64,000 nt of DNA from Oxyruncus cristatus (lineage: Eukaryota > Chordata > Aves > Passeriformes > Cotingidae), in NCBI GenBank assembly GCA_013399855.1, contig VXAY01006786.1:124001-188000 (forward strand), in the 5' to 3' direction. The notes below the pieces were generated by a model. It saw only the letters and a list, made by a program, of their open reading frames with translations. It searched no databases and was not told the origin of the DNA. Shown here in pieces: positions 25,257 to 35,474 of the stretch. Position numbers and translations under genes: made by a program. Each line of letters starts with the position of its first letter. Position 1 is the first letter of the stretch.

Positions 25257-27607
25257 ATTCTTTACCAGTTAGCAATAACACAGTTTTATGTGGAAACAGA
25301 ATTTCAGATGCAAGTACTATTGGGTTGTTGGATCATTCAAAAGAGATGTGGAAAACATTTCTCTGCTTATCCCAGCCTCTCATCTACATGGCTTTGAGCA
25401 CTCTGATTCAAAAGTTGATACAGACCAACGATCTGGACTTTGTGAACTATTCAAAAGTAGTCAGGGATGTGAGAAACTATACAATTCAGAGCAAGAGATC
25501 ATTGTTTTATCTAAGTTGCAGCCGAGCCGCTAAGTTTGCCCAGTGAGAAAAGGGTTTTCTGAGGTGATGAAAACCTTTGGCAGTCCAGCTTTCCAGCTGA
25601 AAACATCCAGTTCCCAGGAAGCTTATAGTAAGGTGTTGAGATCATTCATCACGTAGGCAGCATGTTACCTGTGGTCTGCAACTATCCAGAGCCCTGAAAC
25701 AGGATAGCAGCAATATTGAAGGAGTTGTGGTGAAATCTCAGAAATACCAAGAAGAGCCTAAGTCAGCCAAAGCTGCAAATCTCTATGGACTGGAGGGGAG
25801 AGGAGTGGCAGCAATGACAAAGTCATGATGACAACCCCTGAAGCATGCTGCAGAACAGAGGAGCTGTGTCAGAGAGGCTGTTGCCATGACATTTCCTTGA
25901 AAAAACATCTGGAGTCCTTGGGCTTACTGACGTGGTGCTGTTCCAAGAGCCAAAAACTCTGTTGCTGCTTTAATTGAAACCCTATCGCTTAAAGAGCATT
26001 CAGCACCATCTCAGCTGTGAAACTATGGTCTTGAATGAGTGAAGTGTCTCCATGAGGAACCATCCCTCATATGAGATTCAGTCACATGTAGAAAAGAAAA
26101 ATGGTCTTGTGGTTTAATCTGAAATGAAGTTCTTTGCCCTTGGCTCCTAGAGACTGTAATTCTGTCCTCTGGCAGATCACTTTGGAACAATCTGATTTCA
26201 GTGGCACAGAACCAAAACAAGTGCCTTGGCCCACAGGCTGTGGATGTGGGTAAGAAGCAGAACATGTTATGCAGTACACAGAGGGAAGGGCACAAGATTA
26301 CCTGACTTCTATTTGGCTTTGCACCCAGGTTAAAAACAAAAACAACAAAACAAAGCATCCATTGATTTCAGCTCCAGCCTCCAGGAAGTGTATAACCTTG
26401 TTTTTCTGCATTATTTATCTCTCAGAATACCAGCTCTAAAATGACCTGTTCCAACTTTACAAGTGCTTGACATCTCTGAAAACTGTCTTCTGGGGATCTG
26501 GAGTCAAATAGAGATGCACATTCTATAGGAGGCACCTAATCTTGGTCTTAGATGGGATTATGGGGCTGAATTAAAAGCTGCTAGTTAGAGTCCAGTAAGA
26601 TACTTAGTGTTGTGTGCCATACAAGTATTTATATGGCTATCTGGGAAGGACACAGCTCTGTCAGTGCCACATGTGAACTGCAATTCAGTAGTTTTGTCCC
26701 ACTGGTGTTCAAACAAGAGGAATGCTTTGTGTGTGCTCTAAGTGGATTTAATTCAGGTGAGTTGAAGAAAAAGCTGAAGAGTAGAAAAGATCATCCACTA
26801 TTAGGGGAGCATTTTATCTTTCTTCTAAAATGCTTTATTTATTCAAAAGTACAGAGAGTTCTGTGTTTTCATTACACCTTTGGTATTCGCCTTTGAGTTT
26901 ACCAGCTTGCCTCTAATTTCTCTGTCAGGGTTTGGTAAGCTATAGACTGTTCATTTAACTCGACAGCTTTGAAAATAATTTTGTGAATATTGTGTATGAG
27001 TCACCATACTGAAGGTAAAAGGATGAAAAGGAGTAAGTGTGGTGGAGTTCTTGAATGTGAAAGGGCAGACAGGGGCACCCATATACATTCGGCAACCAAG
27101 GGGCTCCTCCAGGAACAGAAGATCAGTGCTCAGGAGGTCTGCAAAGACAGAGGCCAGTAGAATCCATTTTGTCACATCTGAGTCCAAAAAGGTTATTAAT
27201 GGGAGCATCTGGATTTGGCAGCAGGCTTCTCGTCATTAAAGAAAACTGCTCTGATCCATGAAATGATATCCAGGAAAAGGGAGAAGACAGATTCCCCTAT
27301 AGCAAGCAAGTCTTGCTCACAAGTTCCTGCAACTGCGCTGTTCCAAAACTTGGGAGCCCAGGAGGGCCAGCTGGAGCTTATGAGTATTCACGCTCATATC
27401 CCCGAAAAGAGATAAACCAGAGTATTTCAAATTTCCTTCTCCTAGAACAAAGCCTCCTCTAAAGTTTCTCATGAGTGTTTCCTCATCTTTGAAGAAGATG
27501 TAGTGTATTTTATGTGGAGGTGCTTAACCCCTGCTTATTGTTGGTTATCTTACATTCTGACCCATCTGCCCAAAGCACGTTTCTGCCTTTCTAACCTACT
27601 ACACATG
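25257..27607. other. Unique non-coding DNA, no gene recognised
   Basis: Open frames reach about 110 codons (25208-25546 plus; 26023-26358 minus), but the first begins inside the CR1 tail and neither contains a recognisable motif. No RNA gene or further repeat is visible. Confidence 0.55.
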
Positions 27608-27651
27608 CCCTAGCCCTAACCCCAACCCCAAACCCTAACCTAAACCCTAAC
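27608..27651. repeat. Degenerate interstitial telomeric repeat (CCCTAA)n
   Basis: About seven consecutive units of the vertebrate telomere C-strand motif are present, with small variants: CCCTAG, CCCTAA, CCCCAA, CCCCAAA, CCCTAA, CCTAAA, CCCTAA. The surrounding sequence is ordinary unique DNA on both sides. The block is short and imperfect, as expected for an old interstitial telomeric sequence produced by break repair or an ancient fusion, rather than a real chromosome end. Confidence 0.85.
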
Positions 27652-28469
27652 TCTGCTTTAATTAACCTCCGCCACACCAGTTCCTTTCCTTCTGGCCAGG
27701 TCACCAACATTTTGTCTCCTTTAACCATAAGGATTTTTTATAGGCATCCACTAGTCAGCCACGTTTTTCGCTTTGCAATGCTGGCTCTCCTCAGATTCTG
27801 TTTCTTTTCATTTTTATTCTTTCTGGCCTTTTGATTTTTATTTTGCTGTGTACATCAGGCATATTTATCTTCTGTAATACTGCTTACATTACTGTAAGCC
27901 ACCCCTTTACTTTAAGGTGCAAAGTCTGTACGCTAAAAGGAAGCATACTGTGGAGCAGTTTTCTGGACTTTATTATCCCAACCAAAACATGCATTCAGAA
28001 ATAAAATCAGGCAGCAGAAAGCAGCCCAGTTTGTGCTGCGAGTTAAATCAGCTGACAACAGTGACCCTTTTAACTCCATTTAGGCTCTTAGATTTTGTGT
28101 ATCTGTACAAGCTTTTGTGTACCCGTGTTTTTCAAGTTGCAAAATATCTCCTCTCTCCAAGGAAGATGAAAAATTACACTCTAACTTTTGAGCTCATAAG
28201 TAAAGACTTTTTTTCTCAATTACAGAAAAGGTAAAGAGATGGCCACTGCTACCACACAAGAAGTATTAATGTGTGTCTGAGGCACCATTGGACCCCCAGG
28301 TACAGAGAGATCAATGGAAAAAGGAAGTTTAAAGACAGATGACAAGATTGAAGAAAAGCTAATTGCCTGAAGCACTTAAACTAGGCTAAAGATGTGTGTT
28401 GTTCTCATCCCAAGGAGATTTTGCCCAAGGGAGACCTTAGTCCTTAGTATGTTGTTAAGAAGGGGAGAC
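27652..28469. other. Unique non-coding DNA
   Basis: No gene or repeat is recognised between the telomere-like block and the ancient LINE remnant. A plus-strand open frame at 27917-28234 (105 codons) has no recognisable motif and ends in a lysine-rich segment typical of chance AT-rich frames. Confidence 0.5.
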
Positions 28470-28640
28470 ACCTCAAGGGAGGAATTCAAGGAACAATTTG
28501 GGAATCTTAATTCTAGTGAACTGCCAGGACCAGATGGTGTTCATCTCAAGCTGTGAGGGATCTCAGCTCCAAAACTGGAAAGCTTCTGACAAACACATGC
28601 AATATATTCCTTAAAATAGGAGTTCTTCCTGGTTGCTGTA
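28470..28640 (+). mobile_element. Ancient LINE reverse transcriptase remnant (CR1/L3-like)
   Basis: One plus frame reads ...FGNLNSSELPGPDGVHLKL then a stop (PGPDGVH at 28524-28544). A second frame reads NTCNIFLKIGVLPG (28592-28633). In CR1- and L3-clade reverse transcriptases a PGPDGIHPRVL motif is followed about 20 residues later by a 'SLKTGxLPxDW' motif, so order and spacing fit. The two pieces lie in different frames with a stop between, so the copy is long dead and far more diverged than the CR1 copies elsewhere in this window. Exact family assignment needs a profile search. Confidence 0.55.
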
Positions 28641-28949
28641 AAGGTGTCACCAGGGAGCATCACTTTCAAAATGCAATGAAGAGTGACCTTGGAATTTGCA
28701 GGTGAATGCGCAATAACCTACATAAAGGGGAAGCATTTCAGGCTAGTTAGAACGGAAACATATACTTAGAAAAACAGAATTACATCATCTGACCAACAAC
28801 ACAGTTTCTGCTGAAAGTCCTCTGCCGGTCTTTGAAGTTATTTGAAGACTTTATTTAAAATATTGGGAAGAAAAATCTGGCATGTATCATCCAGGGTTTT
28901 AGGAAGTTTTGATAATGTTTTTTCCCTTTTTCTTATGCTAGACAGGTAA

Positions 28950-28966
28950 TTTTTTTTTTTTTTTTT
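28950..28966. repeat. T17 homopolymer
   Basis: Seventeen consecutive T residues on the plus strand, within the interval between two pieces of the possible ancient LINE. No flanking duplication was seen. Confidence 0.8.
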
Positions 28967-29283
28967 CAAATTAAATGCTGGCTAGGCATCAAATATTTTA
29001 AGTCCTGGCTGGTTTTCAAAATGTCGGTCGCCTAATAATGGCATGCAAAGATCTGTGCAGGAATTGTCTGATTTTTTTCAGTGATTTTAAGGCTGAGTTG
29101 AAGATGTGGTCATTATGTATCACTATCCATGTTTTGAAAATCTAGAGGAGCACACAAAATTTAGAATTACTCATTTCATTCTTACTTCATTTATTCACTC
29201 TGGTGAACAAAACTGTAGGTAAAATTTAACTTGTATACATACAGACTCACATACAATAGGAAGAAAAATCTAGTTTTTCCAGA

Positions 29284-29400
29284 GATGGCAATGAACTTAA
29301 ACAAAGAATTAGAGATCTAGGAGAGGTTATTGACAGCTGTTCAGCCTGCTTCAAACAGGCAAAAAGAGCAATGAGAAAGTTGTGTTGTAGGTTCCCAGAA
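29284..29400 (+). mobile_element. Possible downstream piece of the same ancient LINE
   Basis: A plus frame of about 40 codons without a stop reads NELKQRIRDLGEVIDSC and continues with FKQAKRAMRKLCC. CR1-clade proteins have a (K/R)DLGVxVDxxLxF...Qxxxxxxxx pattern just downstream of the reverse transcriptase core, so the order relative to 28470-28640 would be right. The match is short, so this call is tentative. The interval 28641-29283 between the two pieces is unassigned. Confidence 0.35.
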
Positions 29401-30326
29401 AATGAAAGCTATAGTCACAAGCAACAGCAATTTGAATATCCTTAAAACAAATGAAAGGAAATAATTCTGAAGAATTCAGTGCTAACAGAATGTCATAAAA
29501 AGTAAGGTTCCAAGATCTAAAGAATTAGATCATCCTGCTACCATTAACAGCTTTACAGCAGACAAATTATATGACCAGTATCAAATATTGAATTCTGGGT
29601 TACAAACTTCACTTCTGTGAAGTGAAATGAAGAAAAATACCTTCCATAGAATTGTACAGTAAGAGATGCTCAATTTTAGTTGGACAGAGATTACCTTCCT
29701 CTAATACAGAAGAGTGACCTGAACTGGTAAGTCACTATCTAGCTTTGCTGTACAATTTTAGTGAGCCATCTTAAACTTCTGTAGTTCTGAGGAAAGCAAT
29801 GGCAGTGTGTGGGCTTGCACCGATTGCATGTGTTTCCTCATTAGACGTTAGTATCTTATGGAGAGTGGAAGTTCAAATGAAGTCGAATGAAATTGCTGGG
29901 AATTTGAAATGTTCTCTGCCTCTTTTGCCCTTTTTATGTTATTTTTATATTATATTATTTATATATTATATAAAAGAAATTGAATGTTATGCTTTATGGC
30001 AATGATTTCCAAAGCAAATGTAGCCCTCTCCGCTAAGTGTTTTCACTGACCTCCCAAAAGTAAGCTGTAGTTACTTTAGAGTCTGAAGGTCAACTTCAGT
30101 CTCACAGTTCCACAATTTTCCAAGACTCTGAATTATATTTTAATATGTAACAGAAAATGTAAAAACATAGAAATTGTTTTCAAAATGAAGCAGGGAAAAA
30201 AAAAGGAAAAGAGAATAATTTATTTCAACTACAAAAGTCACTGATGTAACTTCTATTTGCTAAGGAGCATCTGATTGCCCTTTTCCTCAGTGTATTCCCA
30301 CTTCTCACTAGACTTGAAGAAGTAGG
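29401..30326. other. AT-rich unique DNA
   Basis: No gene is recognised. A TAT/ATT-rich stretch lies at 29936-29972. The pentanucleotide tract follows. Confidence 0.5.
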
Positions 30327-30839
30327 TTTTTCTTTTCTTTTCTTTTTTCTTTTCTTTTTCTTTTTTCTTTTCTTTTTTTCTTTTCTTTTCTTTTCTTTTC
30401 TTTTCTTTTCTTTTCTTTTCTTTTCTTTTCTTTTCTTTTCTTTTCTTTTCTTTTCTTTTCTTTTCTTTTTCTCTTCTCTTCTCTTCTCTTCTCTTCTCTT
30501 CTCTTCTCTTCTCTTCTCTTCTCTTCTCTTCTCTTCTCTTCTCTTCTCTTCTCTTCTCTTCTCTTCTCTTCTCTTCTCTTCTCTTCTCTTCTCTTCTCTT
30601 CTCTTCTCTTCTCTTCTCTTCTCTTCTCTTCTCTTCTCTTCTCTTCTCTTCTCTTCTCTTCTCTTCTCTTCTCTTCTCTTCTCTTCTCTTCTCTTCTCTT
30701 CTCTTCTCTTCTCTTCTCTTCTCTTCTCTTCTCTTCTCTTCTCTTCTCTTCTCTTCTCTTCTCTTCTCTTCTCTTCTCTTCTCTTCTCTTCTCTTCTCTT
30801 CTCTTCTCTTCTCNCCTCTTCTCCCTTTCTTTTTCTTTT
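30327..30839. repeat. 513-base polypyrimidine tract: compound (TTTTC)n/(CTCTT)n pentanucleotide array
   Basis: Every called base from 30327 to 30839 on the plus strand is C or T; the only exception is one undetermined base at 30814. The first part (about 30327-30471) is mainly TTTTC units with length variants near the left edge. The second part (about 30472-30813) is an almost perfect array of some 68 CTCTT units, and the right edge decays into CCCTTTCTTTTTC. The minus strand therefore gives a false 246-codon frame of Arg-Glu-Lys repeats, which is not a gene. Such long purine/pyrimidine mirror repeats can form triplex (H-) DNA and stall polymerases. The real length is probably variable and may be collapsed in the assembly. 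Confidence 0.97.
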
Positions 30840-31174
30840 AATTTTATTCCTTGAAGGACAATTATAAGACATATTACAGCAGAATAGCCTATTGATGTAG
30901 TAACACATGTAGTGCTTAGTTACCACACATTTACAGACATTTACAATTACTATAATTTTTCTCATATTAAGTTATACCTGCTGAGATCTGATAAAGACCT
31001 ACTGAAGCAGGTAGGTCAGCAAAAAAAATTGCTGAAAGCTCTTAAGGGGTTCACCAACACGTGATGTGTCATTATTCAAACATCATTTGGTATTTAGTCT
31101 TAGTTTAAAGTCACCTTTGAGAAAGACTTTTATTAAAATTTTCAGATGTAGCAACATCTGTGTGTTTCTGTTTA

Positions 31175-31226
31175 TGTATATATATATGATGTATATACAT
31201 TATATATATGCATGTATATGTACATG
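31175..31226. repeat. Imperfect (TA)n block with short palindromes
   Basis: Alternating TA steps are interrupted by GTATATAC-type palindromes and TGCATG. It is AT-rich and self-complementary in several registers. It is probably a decayed dinucleotide repeat. Confidence 0.6.
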
Positions 31227-33663
31227 AAAAATACAGATTTTAAATACCGCCACACATGGCTTCAAGAAGGAACTAGCAGAGGGACTTACCTTTCAAATTT
31301 TAGGACTGAAAGAGTCACTCTTTGAAGGAGAAATTCAAGCAAAATGCTTTGCGTCAGTGATGTGTGTTCTGAACCTATATATGCAGTCTGCTCTCTCTCT
31401 CAGAAAGTGCCATTTCTCCATAAAAACAGTGGAAGACAAAAAAGTCCACAACAACCTTACAAACCATTAGCTACATTAGTTACTAGTCAGGCATTTATAC
31501 GAGAATTGTTATGTCTGGATAGGTAGGAATACAGTGGTATGAGGCAGCAGGAGTCCCTGATGTGATCATGCATTAACAAGTCTCTTGATGTCTGGAAAAA
31601 TAGCAAAGTAGTGAACAGAGACATAATTGTCCTGTTATTTTTTTCAAAAAATCTTTACCTTCTAGAAATTAAAATTGCTTTCTCTAGACTGACCCAACAC
31701 AGTACGATACCCTTAATATTCAGTCTCAGTAACTAACTTGTCTCAGTGGCTAAATTAGAAAGTACTGCAAATAAATCATGTGCTATGTTTAGAGCCCTTC
31801 TGTCTGTCATGATTAAAACTGTTGTGATAAAGGTAATGGATTATTCCTCTTCACTTGCTGTAATCACTGGGAGTATCAGCAGCCACAGGAACTGATGTGA
31901 CCAGTACAAACGCAAGCCTTGACGTAGTAGTCACTCTGTGAGGCTGATTTTCAAGCTGAGGAGCAGTCTGTGTGGAGCAGTTGTTTTGAGTTGTCCTTGC
32001 TTTGTTTTGAAATCCATTCTGAAGCACTCAGCATAGCTGACAAACGAGCTCATTTTCTGGGTGTGGTTCTCCAGGGCTTGGGAAGGACTACTGCAAAGTT
32101 CTCAGGGAAAGTTTTTTTGTAGTGCTGACTATCGATAACCCAGTAAATTGTAGTTTCTTGGTGCAAAAGGTGATTTTGAGTGATGTGCAGCCAGAGCTAA
32201 AAAGACCTTGCTTGCCATGAACAAAAGTTACATGAGTGGATTTCTTTTACTAAGATTTGCTCTTGGAGGCAGTGGGGCATTATTGATCCACTTTACCCTT
32301 CCCTCTGTATCTCAGTCAGCTGGGGTCAGAGAAGCATCAAAAATACGAGAAATCCAAGAAACCAGTCAGGTATTTAATACATAACCAGGCTTATATCACA
32401 AAAAGGGAAAGAGCCAAGACATACATGTATGGCCCTGGTTTGCTTCCAGAGGTTTCTGAAGACCAGGAATGCTGTTGTTGTTCACTGAGACAGCTGACCT
32501 GGGCCTCTGCCAGGGAAGGGGGCAGGCAGAGCAGGGTGTGTGTGTGTTTGTCTTTCTCCCCTCGAAATGAAATATGTCTTCTTTCCTCTGCCATTGACAT
32601 TACTTGCAACTATGTCTGTTTGCAAAATCACCATCTCCCCTGTGGAATGATGAGGTTGTTCAAATCCCAAGTTTGAACGGATGGACTGCTGCACAACATT
32701 TATTTTTTGTTTTGCTTTGTGTTTTGATAAGGTTTTGCTTTTGGGTTGGGAATTGTTCTAAATATGTCTTTTATTTCTGTAATGGCAATGCCTGAAATGT
32801 TCCCCTCTGATTTTCATTTGCGTGTGGCTATAGAGTATTTCTGATTTCCTCCATTTGATAGCCTTTAGCAGGCTCTGATCTGCCTTCAAGGACTAAAAGC
32901 CTCTCAAAAATGTTGTGTCATCCTACAAATAGTCTCTAATTAGTCTAGTGCCTATTTAAAACTTAATAGTGTACAGTACATTTAATAACTTATGAAAAGT
33001 AACTGGTTCTTGTTGAACTAATTTACCACTGCTATGCTCACAGGTAGGTTGTTTCAAGGACAGGTTAAATGTCTATGTGTAAATATATATAATAGCTAGA
33101 TACAAACACACATTTCAGCATTAATTTTGGAGCATTGAAAGATTTAAAGTATTTGAGAAAAACCACCAGGCTTTTTGATACATAAAGACTTCCTCAGACA
33201 AGCTGATATTTTTGAAACTACCTTTTCATTGCTCTCCAGGGGTTCTTAAGTCCTCTCAATGTTCAGGGCATGGGGGCAGTAGTCTACAAGCAGTGGGATA
33301 AGGGACAGAAAGTCTTGCATCTGCCACTGTTTCAATGCCTGCTTGTGTGTGTGTCACACTTCATGGCAAATCAGTTGGCAAAGGGACGATTTTTGCTTGT
33401 AACAGTTTGCTGTGTGCAGTTCAAGACAGCACAGCTTCCACTGCTGTCCTGGGCGAGATGAGCTCACACATACCCAGTGGCACGCCTTACTCTAACATAC
33501 GTGTTCTTCTCAGCACTCATCACCTGCAGCCTGGATTGAGCCACTAAAGGCAGGCATCAGCAAGCAGCAGCGTGGTGGCTGGCTGGGCTCCAGGGGCCAT
33601 TCCTCACAGAAAGTCATCAGGCTCCCCTGTGCCTTTTGGGAACACACACATTGTAGCGCACGT

Positions 33664-33692
33664 TGAGTCAACATGTGGCTCATGTTGAGTCA
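33664..33692. promoter_or_regulatory. Two TGAGTCA (AP-1-type) sites 22 bp apart, with an 8-bp hairpin between
   Basis: The exact AP-1 consensus TGAGTCA occurs at 33664-33670 and 33686-33692 in the same orientation, 22 bp start to start, about two helical turns. The bases between form an inverted repeat, TCAACATG (33668-33675) and its complement (33681-33688), with a five-base loop. Single TGAGTCA words also occur elsewhere in the window by chance, and there is no promoter or gene nearby to support function. Confidence 0.25.
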
Positions 33693-34778
33693 AGTCCTGT
33701 CTCTACTCCCAATCCCCTATGTGAGTCTGTGTGGCGAGGAAGATGACAGGCCTTACCTTCTGCCTTTGCACAGGTATCAACCCGATGCTCAGAAAATGGA
33801 AGTAAATTTTTTTATTAATGTCACTGTGGAACTGCATCATTCCTCAGGCCGAATTGCCTTGCCTCGTGTATGAGGTAGGGAAGCCTGGAGAAGTTCAAGG
33901 TTGCCTAGGAATACACCATTTCAGGGGAATCAGACTCTATCAACTATGTAGTCACTTTATGGTGGCCAAAAAGGGAATTTGTATCTGAACAGTATCTCTT
34001 TTGTAAGAAAATCAGTCTGGGTGAAGCAGAATTATTGCCCTTCTCCAGACCCTATTAGCTAGACTAAGAGAAGCTGGCTCGCTGCTTTTCTACTTGCTTT
34101 TACACACAGTGAGAAGAATTACGTTCAATAGCTGTTCCCTACAAGGGTAGCGTGTACAATGTTCCTTACTCATTCCTACCTCTGTAGTAATGAGGTGAAA
34201 TAGTCCATATCTGAATGATCTTAATACATATTAAAGCAAAACCAAACCTAATGTTATGACAGCACTGGGTTGAATGGAGATCTGAGCTGCTCTAGGCCAC
34301 ATTGAAATATGCCTCAAAAGCTCTGCAGAGACCCTTCTAGAGTCTTTGTTTTAGCAACTGCGGAAGATGTGGCTTAGATTACTAATGTCACTGGGGCCAG
34401 CAAATGTTTCTCTGGCCAGACCATACTGCAGAAACTTGTCCCATTCCTTGCTACTCAAGTAACTGATTTGACATTCAGCAACTCTTAGAAAAGAGGCAAA
34501 CTTAGACATGTTGATTCCTAGCAAGGAGCTAAGCAGGATGATGAACAGCACGAGTTGTGGAAAACACCAGGAAACTTGTTTTCATGAATATTTAGACCTC
34601 TGTGAACTGTTCCCATACACATGCTCTGTTCCATGTGCTTGCCTTGCTAAATGCTGTATTGGAGGCACACCTGGTTGCATCAGCTCCATGGCGTGGGTCC
34701 ACCAGTGACATGGACGCAATGTTCTTCTGTGAGCAAGGACAGCTGCTTCTGCTATCAGCCACACCTGGTCATTAGTGA

Positions 34779-34848
34779 GCAATTTTGTAGTTGTAACCGT
34801 AAGGCACTGAAATGCAATTTTGTAGTTGTAACCGTAAGGCACTGAAAT
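34779..34848 (+). repeat. Perfect 35-bp tandem duplication
   Basis: The unit that starts GCAATTTTGTAGTTG and ends GGCACTGAAAT occupies 34779-34813 and is repeated without a single difference at 34814-34848. The absence of mismatches suggests a recent slippage or replication event, or an assembly artefact. No gene is affected. Confidence 0.95.
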
Positions 34849-35468
34849 TTATTTAGTGACAGCAATGTTTAATTTTACGTAGGATTGCTTCAGAGCCAGA
34901 AGTTCAGCAGCACTTACTAGAATGGGGGTGATACGTATATTCTTATGTTTCCAGAGAGGAGCACCAGAGTGACACTAGGGTCTTCAAGGATAGAAGAAAA
35001 GGGAATTAGGGGAGGAAAGAACTGGGATGAAGAAAAGTACTTTGAGTTTATTCCCTATATTACAGGCAAAGTACATAAAGTATTCAGCACTTGAACTCTG
35101 AGTATGTGGTCAGAATTTCCTCTCACTTCTGAATGACCCACTGCGCAAACATTGGCTTGTTGACGTATAATAGCTGCCTTCAAAGAGGATATTATTCAGC
35201 ACTCTAAAATAATCTAAAACTCATTAGAAATAGCCAGGTTAATCCCCATCACCTGTGAGTGAGGAATAAAAAATAAATTATTCACAACCCATTACTCCCT
35301 TGGTAAAGCACCACAGATTTTTGTGACTGTTAATGTGGCTGGAATCAATTAAACCGCTGTGTATTCTTTGAGAGTCTTAAAGTATTTCCAAGTTTGAGCT
35401 TAAACATGGACAGTGACATACTTCTCCCAGTAAGAATTCACCACATGTGTTTTAAGGTGTTTTGCACC

Positions 35469-35474
35469 AATAAA
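35469..35474 (+). terminator. Isolated AATAAA in ACCAATAAAGCC context
   Basis: A hexamer with a T/G-rich stretch just downstream (CTTGTTTGG), and a second AATAAA about 20 bases on. No upstream exon is visible, so use as a poly(A) signal is unproven. Confidence 0.2.

Noticed and set aside
30225..30965. 246-codon minus-strand open frame of Arg-Arg-Glu-Glu-Lys repeats
   Set aside because: It is the translation of the pentanucleotide microsatellite. A 5-base repeat read in triplets gives a 5-residue repeat in all frames, and only the short ends are unique.
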